From an uncultured Ruminococcus sp. (GTDB lineage Bacteria > Bacillota > Clostridia > Oscillospirales > Ruminococcaceae): 9,911 nt of DNA. Of this stretch, positions 1-6,756 are shown piece by piece. Location of the stretch: positions 1 through 9,911 of the forward strand of contig CAJKFZ010000092.1 of NCBI GenBank assembly GCA_905199285.1. Direction: 5' to 3'. How positions within the stretch are numbered: the first letter of the stretch is position 1; every line of letters begins with the position of its first letter. The position numbers were made by a program, and so were the translations under genes. The notes under the pieces were generated by a model. That model was not told the origin of the DNA, did not search any database, and worked only from the letters and a program-made list of their open reading frames with translations.

Positions 1-53
1 TTCTGTTTTTTTCTCTCCTTGATGCCTTCAAAGATTTCTTCATATGCTGTCAT
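1..53 (-). CDS. hisE: Phosphoribosyl-ATP pyrophosphatase, N-terminal fragment (partial at window edge)
   Basis: Only the first 17 codons are inside the window; the gene continues past base 1. They read MTAYEEIFEGIKERKKQ. The IKERKK stretch is the usual start of stand-alone HisE, which converts phosphoribosyl-ATP to phosphoribosyl-AMP plus pyrophosphate in the second histidine step. The ATG lies 2 bases after the hisI stop, with GAGGAG about 8 bases upstream inside the hisI 3' end, so the two genes are almost certainly co-translated. In many bacteria HisI and HisE are fused; here they are separate. The call rests on a short stretch plus position, but the context makes it strong. Confidence 0.85.
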   Translation of the reverse strand, partial: MTAYEEIFEGIKERKKQ

Positions 54-55
54 AA

Positions 56-403
56 TTATTTCTCCTCATTATTATAAATTTCATTAAAGAAACAGCTATA
101 GCTTCCGGTATGACAAGCAACTCCGGTCTGTTCAACGTTTACAAGAAGTGTATCATTGTCGCAGTCGCCATAAATGGAAACGACTTTCTGTAAATTTCCC
201 GAAGTTGCTCCCTTATTCCAGTATTCCTGTCTCGATCTGCTCCAAAACCATGTATAGCCTGTTTCAAGAGTCTTTTTCAGACTCTCTTTGTTCATATATG
301 CAAGCATAAGAACTGTTTTTGTGTTGACCTCATAACAAATCGCAGGGATAAGTTCTCCCTTTTCAAAAAATTTGTCAAGATCGTTTAAGTCAATTTCAAT
401 CAT
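56..403 (-). CDS. hisI: Phosphoribosyl-AMP cyclohydrolase (monofunctional)
   Basis: HisI opens the adenine ring of phosphoribosyl-AMP in the third histidine step. The 115-residue protein carries the family signatures: LMLAYMNKESL near residue 30, FWSRSRQEYWNKGATSG in the middle, and the metal-site segment with DCDND, GVACHTG and SYSCF near the C-terminus, which supplies the zinc-binding cysteines and aspartates. The frame is open up to a GTG at 418, but I start at the ATG at 403. The protein then begins MIEIDL, as relatives do, and a GGTGGT sequence lies about 7 bases upstream. No ribosome binding site precedes the GTG. The gene is separated from hisF by 108 bases, unusually far for this operon, and sits 2 bases before hisE. 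Confidence 0.95.
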   Translation of the reverse strand: MIEIDLNDLDKFFEKGELIPAICYEVNTKTVLMLAYMNKESLKKTLETGYTWFWSRSRQEYWNKGATSGNLQKVVSIYGDCDNDTLLVNVEQTGVACHTGSYSCFFNEIYNNEEK

Positions 404-410
404 TTTTTTT

Positions 411-416
411 ACCACC
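411..416 (-). promoter_or_regulatory. Weak ribosome binding site deciding the hisI start
   Basis: On the minus strand the bases before the ATG at 403 read GGTGGT followed by seven A. This is a poorer Shine-Dalgarno match than the AAGGAGG or GGAGG sites in front of most other genes here. The same bases would be codons if translation began at the GTG at 418, but nothing like a ribosome binding site lies upstream of that codon. Confidence 0.4.
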
Positions 417-432
417 ACGCTATAAAATTACT

Positions 433-458
433 TACGGAAATCCATAATAATTTCCATA
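433..458 (-). repeat. Inverted repeat (possible mRNA hairpin) in the hisF-hisI gap
   Basis: On the minus strand the arms TATGGAAAT and ATTTCCGTA flank an 8-base loop. They form a 9-bp stem with eight Watson-Crick pairs and one G-U pair. No run of T follows, so a classical intrinsic terminator is unlikely. It may be an intercistronic stability or processing element, or have no function. The rest of the 108-base gap is AT-rich, and I could not recognise any gene or confident promoter in it. Confidence 0.4.
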
Positions 459-511
459 CCAATATAAAAACTAAATCAGCGGATATATATTTTTCTTATT
501 CAAAAATTTCA

Positions 512-1267
512 TTATCTTACTATAATATTCTTAGCACGACAGTATGTCTTTACTTCTTGAACAGTAAGTTCCTTAAAATGGAAAAGCGACGCTGCAAGAG
601 CCGCTGTAGCTCCGGTTTTCTCGAACACTTCGGTAAAGTCGTTTATTTTACCTGCTCCGCCGCTTGCGATCACAGGGATATTACAGTTATCACACACTGC
701 TTGAAGCATTTCAATGTCAAATCCCTCTTTAGTGCCGTCTGCATCTATGGAATTCAGGCATATCTCCCCTGCCCCAAGCTTCTCAATCTGGTGAACCCAG
801 TCAATGAGGTCGATTCCCATGTCAACACGTCCGCCGTTTATGTAAACCGTCCATTTATGGTCGGCGATTTTTTTGGCGTCTATTCCCACGCATATGCACT
901 GACTTCCGAAAATATCCGCTCCATCTTTAATAAGCTGAGGATTTTTAACTGCCTGTGAGTTAACGGAAACCTTGTCTGCTCCGGCACGAAGCGTTTCACG
1001 GATATCGTCAACCGTTTTGATTCCTCCGCCTACTGTAAGCGGAACGAATACCTTTTTGGCAGTTTCCCTCACAACATCGAGAAAAACTCCCCTGCCCTCA
1101 AAAGACGCAGTTATATCATAGAATACTATCTCGTCTGCACCCTGCTTGTTGTATTCCTCTGCGCACTCAACAGGATCGCCTACATCTCGTATTCCCTCAA
1201 AATTTACTCCCTTAACTACCTTACCGTTGCGAACGTCAAGACATGGGATTATTCTTTTTGCAAGCAT
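512..1267 (-). CDS. hisF: Imidazole glycerol phosphate synthase cyclase subunit
   Basis: HisF is the (beta-alpha)8-barrel cyclase half of IGP synthase. It uses ammonia channelled from HisH to turn PRFAR into imidazole glycerol phosphate plus AICAR. The 251-residue protein has full family length. Asp11 (in RIIPCLD) and Asp130 (in CVGID) match the two catalytic aspartates numbered 11 and 130 in the Thermotoga enzyme. The half-barrel phosphate loops are visible as TVGGGI near residue 78 and ASGGAGK near 200. The ATG at 1267 has GGGAGG about 7 bases upstream. That site lies in the last codons of the ferredoxin-like fragment, whose TGA ends 3 bases before this ATG. Leucine is written almost entirely with CTT, CTC or CTG; I saw no TTA, unlike the upstream 154-residue gene. 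Confidence 0.98.
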   Translation of the reverse strand: MLAKRIIPCLDVRNGKVVKGVNFEGIRDVGDPVECAEEYNKQGADEIVFYDITASFEGRGVFLDVVRETAKKVFVPLTVGGGIKTVDDIRETLRAGADKVSVNSQAVKNPQLIKDGADIFGSQCICVGIDAKKIADHKWTVYINGGRVDMGIDLIDWVHQIEKLGAGEICLNSIDADGTKEGFDIEMLQAVCDNCNIPVIASGGAGKINDFTEVFEKTGATAALAASLFHFKELTVQEVKTYCRAKNIIVR

Positions 1268-1270
1268 TAT

Positions 1271-1333
1271 TCAGCCTCCCTTTATTTTGATATTTACAGG
1301 ACATATTTTAATGCATTTACCACATTTTATACA
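1271..1333 (-). pseudogene. 4Fe-4S ferredoxin-like C-terminal fragment
   Basis: Read from 1333 downwards, the frame gives CIKCGKCIKICPVNIKIKGG and then TGA. This is a complete CxxCxxCxxxCP iron-sulfur motif with the usual surrounding residues, and it is very unlikely by chance. The frame extends back to an ATG at 1396 (41 codons) but has no good ribosome binding site there. That upstream part overlaps the 3' end of the 154-residue gene in another frame and does not look like ferredoxin, and stops close the frame just beyond. I therefore favour the surviving tail of a larger lost 4Fe-4S protein. A genuine 41-residue small protein is possible. Its last codons (AAG GGA GGC) contain the hisF ribosome binding site. 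I cannot name the parent family. Confidence 0.55.
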
Positions 1334-1343
1334 ATTTATCGTA

Positions 1344-1808
1344 CTAAAACTTTGATTTTGCGTAATCAAATGGTATGCTTGTCCCCACAACAACATCTTC
1401 AATCTTTTCTATTATTATCCAATCATCCATATTGCCTTGATGTTCAAAATTAAGTGGAGGTATTTCTTCAACATTTTCAAATTCCACTAAACATAAACAA
1501 TTCTTCTGCCCTAGCACCTTTTGCTTATATGATAAGTTTAACTTGTTCTGATTGTCTGAAAGGGTTTTTGTAATTTCTTCATCAGACAATTTCACATAAT
1601 TTTGAACTGCTTTTACAATGGCGGTTGCAGTTATCTCTGCACTTCCTTTTTCCATGAAGTAAAGCCGTTCTCCATTAAAAACTCTGCTATGTGGAATCTT
1701 TCTCCCTGCTGCTCCACGCACAACCATTGTCTTTGTTCCTGCTAAAATCTTATCTAATACTTTTTCGCCTTTCTTGCCTGTGTTATCACAATACACTAGA
1801 TGCACCAT
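1344..1808 (-). CDS. Conserved-looking protein of unknown function, possibly PUA/ASCH-like; inserted in the his operon
   Basis: This 154-residue protein is not a histidine enzyme. It is soluble, with no signal peptide or membrane segment. Residues 24-33 (GTKTMVVRGA), 44-51 (FNGERLYF), 59-67 (ITATAIVKA), 73-79 (KLSDEEI) and 105-110 (LCLVEF) recall the order of elements in small ASCH/PUA-like proteins: a KT...R segment, a 'GE/GD' strand, a 'TA.a.V' strand and a closing '.vEF' strand. That would suggest nucleic-acid or nucleotide binding, but it is resemblance only. The ATG at 1808 follows AGGAG by 9 bases and lies 45 bases after the hisA stop. Of its 12 leucines, six are TTA and two CTA, while hisA mostly uses CTT and hisF shows no TTA. 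Recent acquisition into the operon is likely. The gene looks intact. Confidence 0.8.
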   Translation of the reverse strand: MVHLVYCDNTGKKGEKVLDKILAGTKTMVVRGAAGRKIPHSRVFNGERLYFMEKGSAEITATAIVKAVQNYVKLSDEEITKTLSDNQNKLNLSYKQKVLGQKNCLCLVEFENVEEIPPLNFEHQGNMDDWIIIEKIEDVVVGTSIPFDYAKSKF

Positions 1809-1853
1809 TTTAACATTCTCCTAAAATTCAATTTATCTAATTTAATGTATTTA

Positions 1854-2579
1854 CTAAGTCCTCGCATATTCAATAGCTTCTTTAAGATTCAGCGTGCCTT
1901 TATAAATCGATTTTCCGCAGATAGTTCCATAAAGTCCCATTTCCTTGCAGGCAATAATATCATCCATAGTATGAACTCCGCCGCTTGCGATAATATTACA
2001 TTTACCGTCGGTTGCGTCGGCAAGAGTCTTTAACTGCTCTTTATTTACGCCGGAAAGAGTACCGTCCTTACTTATATCGGTAAAGATAAAATATCTCACT
2101 CCGGCTTCTATCATTTTATTTGCAAGATCTATATAGTTTACATCAGAGGCTTCAAGCCAGCCCTCGGCTGCTACCATACCGTTTACAGCGTCGATGCCAA
2201 CGGCAATTTTCTCGCTCCCGAACTTTTCTACTGCTTCTTTTACAAGAGTCGGATTCTTCAATGCAGCCGAACCGATAATCACTCTTGAAATTCCCATATT
2301 CAGGTATGCTTCAATAGTTTCAAGATTGCGGATTCCTCCGCCGATCTCAACTTTAAGATTAGTTTTAGCCGCAACATCAGTGTAGATTTTTGTATTGACC
2401 GGTCTGCCTTCCTTTGCGCCGTCAAGATCGACCATATGTATCCATTCCGCTCCGGCTTTTTCAAAGCTCTGTGCAGTTTCAAGATAATTATCGGCAACCT
2501 TTTCAACTGTAGAGAAATCACCTTTGAACAAACGAACGCAGTTGCCGTCCTTTATATCAATTGCAGGTAAAATTATCAT
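1854..2579 (-). CDS. hisA: ProFAR isomerase (phosphoribosylformimino-AICAR phosphate isomerase)
   Basis: HisA is the (beta-alpha)8-barrel Amadori isomerase that converts ProFAR to PRFAR, the substrate of HisHF. The 241-residue protein has the typical length. The first catalytic aspartate is Asp8 in MIILPAID and the second is Asp130 in AVGID. The phosphate-binding loops are IGGGIRN (79-85) and ASGGVHT in the second half-barrel, and SKDGTLSGV is also typical. It shares ancestry with hisF downstream but lacks HisF's N-terminal signature. The start codon overlaps the hisH stop in an ATGA junction. Its stop is followed by 45 AT-rich bases before the non-his gene, which marks the end of the tightly packed part of the operon. 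Confidence 0.98.
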   Translation of the reverse strand: MIILPAIDIKDGNCVRLFKGDFSTVEKVADNYLETAQSFEKAGAEWIHMVDLDGAKEGRPVNTKIYTDVAAKTNLKVEIGGGIRNLETIEAYLNMGISRVIIGSAALKNPTLVKEAVEKFGSEKIAVGIDAVNGMVAAEGWLEASDVNYIDLANKMIEAGVRYFIFTDISKDGTLSGVNKEQLKTLADATDGKCNIIASGGVHTMDDIIACKEMGLYGTICGKSIYKGTLNLKEAIEYART

Positions 2580-3178
2580 ATCAGACCTCCGAAATTTTTA
2601 AGAATTTTTAATCCGGTTTCACCGCTTTTTTCAGGGTGGAACTGCGCTCCGTAGACAAATTTTCCGTCATGAACTAAAGCCGGAACATGTCCGCCGTATT
2701 CACAGTATGCTGAAATATCCTTATCTTCACAATGAGCCTTGTACGAGTGAACGAAATAAACATATTCATCATCTTTGATACCGTCCATAAGACGACAATC
2801 ATTCAGCTTTTCAAGCTTATTCCAGCCCATATGGGGAATGATAAGCTCAGGAGCTTCCATTTTTCTAACGTCGCCTTTTATAAGACCAAGACCGTCATAC
2901 TCGCCGAATTCATATCCTTTTTCAAAAATAAGCTGCATTCCAAGACAGATTCCAAGAAAAGGCTTCTTTGAAGCTTCCTCTTTTATCGTTTCGACAAGAC
3001 CGGTTGCCTCAAGTTTTTTCATGGCAGCCGGAAATGCTCCTACTCCGGGAAGAATAACTGCATCAGCAGAAATGACCGATTCTTTATCTGAAACAAGACG
3101 GCTTTCAAGTCCGAGATAATCAAGAGCATTCTTAACGCTGAAAATATTTCCTGCTCCATAATCAATTATAGCTATCAT
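2576..3178 (-). CDS. hisH: Imidazole glycerol phosphate synthase glutaminase subunit
   Basis: HisH is a class I glutamine amidotransferase that hydrolyses glutamine and feeds ammonia to HisF. The 200-residue protein shows the whole triad: nucleophile Cys78 in FLGICLGMQ, and His181 and Glu183 in QFHPEKSG. The N-terminus IAIIDYGAGN and the oxyanion segment LPGVGAF (43-49) are standard. Its ATG overlaps the hisB stop by one base (TAATG), and its TGA overlaps the hisA start (ATGA). It is thus coupled to both neighbours. The partner hisF is in the same operon but separated by hisA and the inserted gene. Confidence 0.98.
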   Translation of the reverse strand: MIAIIDYGAGNIFSVKNALDYLGLESRLVSDKESVISADAVILPGVGAFPAAMKKLEATGLVETIKEEASKKPFLGICLGMQLIFEKGYEFGEYDGLGLIKGDVRKMEAPELIIPHMGWNKLEKLNDCRLMDGIKDDEYVYFVHSYKAHCEDKDISAYCEYGGHVPALVHDGKFVYGAQFHPEKSGETGLKILKNFGGLI

Positions 3179-3771
3179 TACAAAACTCCTTTCGTCGAAA
3201 GCGTTGAACCATCAGAATTATAAGCAGAAGCCGTCTTTAATGCATGAGCAACAGCCTTATAAATTGCTTCAGCCTTGTGATGATCGTTGCCTCCATAGAG
3301 AAGATTTATATGAAGAGTCATTCCGGAATTAAATGCAAACGCACGGAAAAATTCTTCTGTCATACAAAGATCGTATCCGCCGCAGCTTTGATTTGTGAAC
3401 TCGCAATTGAACACCAGAAACGGTCTATTGCTTAAATCAAGACTTGCCATAGCAAGAGACTCGTCCATAGGTATATAAGCTGTTCCGTAGCGAACTATTC
3501 CGGATTTTGCGCCAAGGGCTGTTCCGAGAGCTTGTCCGAGAGCAATTCCGGTATCTTCAATAGTATGATGACAATCAACATGAATGTCACCTTTCACTTT
3601 GATTTTCATACTGATTCCGCTGTGAACAGAAAGAGCAGTAAGCATATGGTCGAAAAATCCGATTCCGGTATCTATTTCGGCTATTCCTTTGCCGTCGAGC
3701 TGAATTAAAACGTAAATATCAGTTTCATTTGTTTCACGTCTTATCTCGGCTTTTCTCATAATTTTATCCAT
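3178..3771 (-). CDS. hisB: Imidazoleglycerol-phosphate dehydratase (monofunctional)
   Basis: This enzyme dehydrates imidazole glycerol phosphate to imidazole acetol phosphate at a dimanganese site. The 197 residues contain both metal-binding repeats, HHTIED (68-73) and DHHKAEA (163-169), plus GFFDHML (38-44) and the C-terminal STLSTKG. There is no N-terminal HAD phosphatase domain, so this is not the bifunctional HisB of enterobacteria. I keep the ATG at 3771 rather than the one at 3759, where MRKAEI begins, because AAAGGAG lies about 7 bases before the former. That start overlaps the 3' end of hisC by 8 bases, and its ribosome binding site lies within hisC codons, consistent with coupled translation. 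Confidence 0.97.
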   Translation of the reverse strand: MDKIMRKAEIRRETNETDIYVLIQLDGKGIAEIDTGIGFFDHMLTALSVHSGISMKIKVKGDIHVDCHHTIEDTGIALGQALGTALGAKSGIVRYGTAYIPMDESLAMASLDLSNRPFLVFNCEFTNQSCGGYDLCMTEEFFRAFAFNSGMTLHINLLYGGNDHHKAEAIYKAVAHALKTASAYNSDGSTLSTKGVL

Positions 3772-4825
3772 AAATTATCTCCTTTAAGGCAGATACAAGA
3801 GCTTCCATTTCCTTATCAGTTCCAACGCTTATACGCAGATGATTGCTGATTCTCGGCTTATTCCAATAGCGAACGTAAATCCCACGTTTTTTCAGTTCAT
3901 TAAAGATTTTTTCTGCCGGAACACTTGCATGACTTGCAAAAATGAAATTGCTCTTTGAATCTGTAAATGTGAATCCAAGCTCCGCAAGCTTCTTTTTGGA
4001 ATTTTCACGAGTTGTGATAATTTTGTTTACCGTTTCTTGGAAATATTCCTCATCACGCACAGCCTCTGCTCCGCAAAGCTGAGTAAGAGGAGTCATTGTA
4101 TATGAATTGATAGAGAATTTCACATCGTTCATGTACTTGATAAGTTTTTTATTTCCCATAGCAAATCCTATACGCATTCCCGCCATTGAACGTGACTTTG
4201 AAAAAGTTTGTATCACAAGCAGGTTTTCATATTTATCAATAAGCGACAAAGCGCTTTCTGCTCCGAAATCAATGTAGGCTTCGTCTATGATAACAATTGA
4301 ATCAGGATTGGCTTTCACTATATCCTCGATCATCTCAAGACTTTCTTCACATCCTGTAGGTGCATTCGGATTCGGTAAGATGATTCCTCCGTTTTCCGAT
4401 TTATAGTCCTGAGGATTAATTCTGAAATTATCGGTAAGCGGAATCTGTTTATATGGAATTTTGTAAACATCCGCCCACACATTATAGAAAGAGTAAGTTA
4501 TATCAGGAAAAAGTATCGGATTATCCGAATTGAAAAATGTAAGAAAAGCAACGGAAAGAACATCGTCCGAGCCAACTCCGACAAAAACCTGTGATGTTTC
4601 AAGTCCGTATCTATCGGCAATTGCTTCAACAAGAACGGTTGAATCCGGATCGGGATAAAGTCTCATTCTTCCGCAGTCATATTCGTTAAGAATACTTTTC
4701 ACTCTCGGAGACGGCGGATAGGGATTTTCATTTGTGTTAAGTTTTATTACATCTGCGTTTTTAGGCTGTTCGCCTGGAGTATACGGAATAACCTTACGGA
4801 CGTTAGACTCCCATGAAATACTCAT
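3764..4825 (-). CDS. hisC: Histidinol-phosphate aminotransferase
   Basis: HisC transfers an amino group from glutamate to imidazole acetol phosphate, giving histidinol phosphate. It is a fold-type I PLP enzyme. The 353 residues show KLNTNENPYPPSP (28-40), the cofactor-binding PNPNAPTG (151-158), DEAYIDF (181-187), the Schiff-base Lys210 in TFSKSRSMAGMRIGF, and an arginine-containing C-terminal segment (NHLRIS) that binds substrate carboxylate or phosphate in the family. The ATG follows AAGGAG by 8 bases. The hisD TAA lies just before and inside this site, leaving a 12-base gap. Close aminotransferases exist for aromatic amino acids, but the operon context settles the role. Confidence 0.97.
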   Translation of the reverse strand: MSISWESNVRKVIPYTPGEQPKNADVIKLNTNENPYPPSPRVKSILNEYDCGRMRLYPDPDSTVLVEAIADRYGLETSQVFVGVGSDDVLSVAFLTFFNSDNPILFPDITYSFYNVWADVYKIPYKQIPLTDNFRINPQDYKSENGGIILPNPNAPTGCEESLEMIEDIVKANPDSIVIIDEAYIDFGAESALSLIDKYENLLVIQTFSKSRSMAGMRIGFAMGNKKLIKYMNDVKFSINSYTMTPLTQLCGAEAVRDEEYFQETVNKIITTRENSKKKLAELGFTFTDSKSNFIFASHASVPAEKIFNELKKRGIYVRYWNKPRISNHLRISVGTDKEMEALVSALKEIIYG

Positions 4826-4837
4826 TGTTATCGCTCC

Positions 4838-6127
4838 TTAATCATTTTCAAATCTTACTTTAATAGCGTTTGCGTGAGCTGTAAGACCTTCTCTTTCTGC
4901 GATAAGAACAATATCGTCCTTGGCTTCTCTGAGCGCTTCTTCGGTGTAATAAATGTAGCTTGAACGCTTTGTGAAGCTTGCCACTCCGAGAGGCGAGAAG
5001 AAACGAGCTGTTCCGCTTGTAGGAAGAACGTGGTTCGGACCTGCAAAATAGTCGCCAAGAGGCTCTGATGCATAGTGTCCGAGGAATACAGAACCGGCAT
5101 TGTCAAGGCTTCCGATAAGCTCCATAGGATTTTCCATAAGAACCTCAAGATGTTCAGGAGCAATTTCGTTTGCAAGTCTTACAGCCTGCTCACGGCTTTC
5201 AGCGATAATAACTGCACCGTAATCTTCAAGCGACTTATCAATAATTGCTTTTCTTGAAAGATATTCTTTCTGGCGTTCAATTTCTGCAATAGTTTTATCG
5301 GCAAGCTTTTCGCAGGTCGTTATCATTATTGCAGAAGCAAGAACATCGTGTTCTGCCTGAGACATTAAATCAGCGGCAGCAAATTTCGGATCTGCCGTTT
5401 CGTCTGCAAGAACAAGGATCTCGCTCGGACCAGCTATCATGTCGATATCAACAACTCCGTAAAGAAGTTTCTTTGCCGTTGCAACATAAATGTTTCCTGG
5501 ACCTACGATCTTATCACATTTCGGAATTTCTTCTGTTCCGTAAGCAAGAGCTGCGATTGCCTGTGCTCCACCTGAAAGGAATATTCTGTCTACTCCGCAG
5601 ATAGCCGCTGCCACAAGGATATCCTTATTTGGTGTTCCGTCTTTAAGTGGAGGAGTAACCATTATGATCTCTTTAACACCTGCAATTTTAGCCGGCACAG
5701 CGTTCATAAGCACACTTGACGGATATGCTGCTGTACCGCCGGGAACGTAAAGTCCAACTCTTTCAAGACCTCTTACTCTCTGTCCGAGAATAACACCGTT
5801 TTCTTTCGGAGCAATAAAGCTCTGCTGAACCTGACGCTGGTGGAACTCTGCAATATTTGCCTGAGCGTTTAACAGCGCATTCACGAAAGCTTCGTCTGCT
5901 TCTGTAAGAGCATCGTTGATCACTTCTCTTGGCACTTCATAATACTGTGGCAGACTTCCGTCAAATTTGAGCGTATATCTTTTAACAGCCTCATCACCGT
6001 TTTCTCTTACATCTTCAATAATTCCCGTAACTACCTCGCCGACCTTTTTGTTGGTCTCGCCGCTTCTTTTTTTCAATTCGTCAAGGAATAAAACTTCATC
6101 CGTACCGTTTGCATATATCCTTTTCAT
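4838..6127 (-). CDS. hisD: Histidinol dehydrogenase
   Basis: HisD is the zinc-dependent enzyme that oxidises L-histidinol to L-histidine in two NAD+-dependent steps, the last of the pathway. The 429-residue protein has all expected sites: YVPGGTAAYPSSVLMN (127-142), GPGNIYVATAK (209-219), AGPSEILVLAD (232-242), zinc ligands Gln257 and His260 in SQAEHD, the Glu325-His326 pair in APEHLE, Asp359, His366 in GPNHVLPTSGTARF, and His418 in TAHAN. These run about one or two positions below the E. coli numbering. The start codon shares one base with the hisG stop (TAATG), with AGAGGAG about 8 bases upstream. Confidence 0.98.
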   Translation of the reverse strand: MKRIYANGTDEVLFLDELKKRSGETNKKVGEVVTGIIEDVRENGDEAVKRYTLKFDGSLPQYYEVPREVINDALTEADEAFVNALLNAQANIAEFHQRQVQQSFIAPKENGVILGQRVRGLERVGLYVPGGTAAYPSSVLMNAVPAKIAGVKEIIMVTPPLKDGTPNKDILVAAAICGVDRIFLSGGAQAIAALAYGTEEIPKCDKIVGPGNIYVATAKKLLYGVVDIDMIAGPSEILVLADETADPKFAAADLMSQAEHDVLASAIMITTCEKLADKTIAEIERQKEYLSRKAIIDKSLEDYGAVIIAESREQAVRLANEIAPEHLEVLMENPMELIGSLDNAGSVFLGHYASEPLGDYFAGPNHVLPTSGTARFFSPLGVASFTKRSSYIYYTEEALREAKDDIVLIAEREGLTAHANAIKVRFEND

Positions 6128-6756
6128 TACAGATTCTCCTCTATAAGATTAATAAGTTTTTCAATTTCAGCGTGTCTCAGTTTAAGACTTACTGTATTGG
6201 CGATAAGTCTTGCAGAGATCGGCGCAACATCCTCTATGACTTCAAGTCCGTTTTCTTTAAGAGTTGTTCCGGTTTCAACGATATCAACGATACCGTCAGC
6301 AAGCTCCAGAAGCGGAGCAAGTTCAACTGAACCTTCTATTTTGATTATTTCAGTATCCATGCCCTTCTTTTCAAAGAAACGGCGGGAAACATTCGGGTAT
6401 TTTGTTGCTATAGTCTTGATTCCGTAACCGCTGTAAAAATCGTAGCCCTTTTTCGTTGCAAGAGCAAATTTGCATCTTCCAAAACCAAGATCAACCAGTT
6501 CATAAAATTTACCGGCCATTTCCATAATGGTATCTTTTCCGACTACGCCCATATCGCATACGCCATGCTCAACGTAAGTTATAACATCGTTTGCCTTTGC
6601 AAGAACTACTTCGAGATTGGCATCCGGAACAGGAAGAATGAGCTTTCTTCCCTTTTCACGGACAGCAGTACAGTCAAATCCGAGTTTTTCCAACAGTCCG
6701 ACTGTATCTTTTTCAAGTCTGCCTTTGGTAAGAGCGATTCTGATAGGTTTACTCAT
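6127..6756 (-). CDS. hisG: ATP phosphoribosyltransferase, short-form catalytic subunit
   Basis: HisG catalyses the first committed step, joining ATP and PRPP. At 209 residues it is the short form, which lacks the C-terminal histidine-binding regulatory domain and works in a complex with HisZ, encoded immediately upstream. The N-terminus IRIALTKGRLEKD, the HGVCDMGVVGKD segment (64-75) and the PRPP loop around DIVETGTTL (158-166) are characteristic. The ATG overlaps the hisZ stop (ATGA), and a strong AAGGAGG lies about 7 bases before it. Feedback inhibition by histidine should act through HisZ, as known for this enzyme form. Confidence 0.98.
   Translation of the reverse strand: MSKPIRIALTKGRLEKDTVGLLEKLGFDCTAVREKGRKLILPVPDANLEVVLAKANDVITYVEHGVCDMGVVGKDTIMEMAGKFYELVDLGFGRCKFALATKKGYDFYSGYGIKTIATKYPNVSRRFFEKKGMDTEIIKIEGSVELAPLLELADGIVDIVETGTTLKENGLEVIEDVAPISARLIANTVSLKLRHAEIEKLINLIEENL

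Noticed and set aside
404..511. Internal promoter or tiny nine-codon frame in the hisF-hisI gap
   Set aside because: No -35/-10 pair with acceptable spacing was found. The short frame starting in the hairpin has no ribosome binding site and no recognisable sequence.
557..958. Plus-strand open frame of 133 codons opposite hisF
   Set aside because: The minus strand carries an intact HisF with both catalytic aspartates. The plus-strand product resembles nothing I know and has no convincing ribosome binding site.
1823..1880. Internal promoter driving the 154-residue gene (TTGAAT, 18 bases, TACATT)
   Set aside because: The -10 match is weak (four of six) in AT-rich DNA where such matches are frequent, so I did not list it as a feature.
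4855..5175. Minus-strand open frame of 106 codons within hisD
   Set aside because: It is an alternate-frame shadow of hisD, which is intact with all zinc ligands in place.
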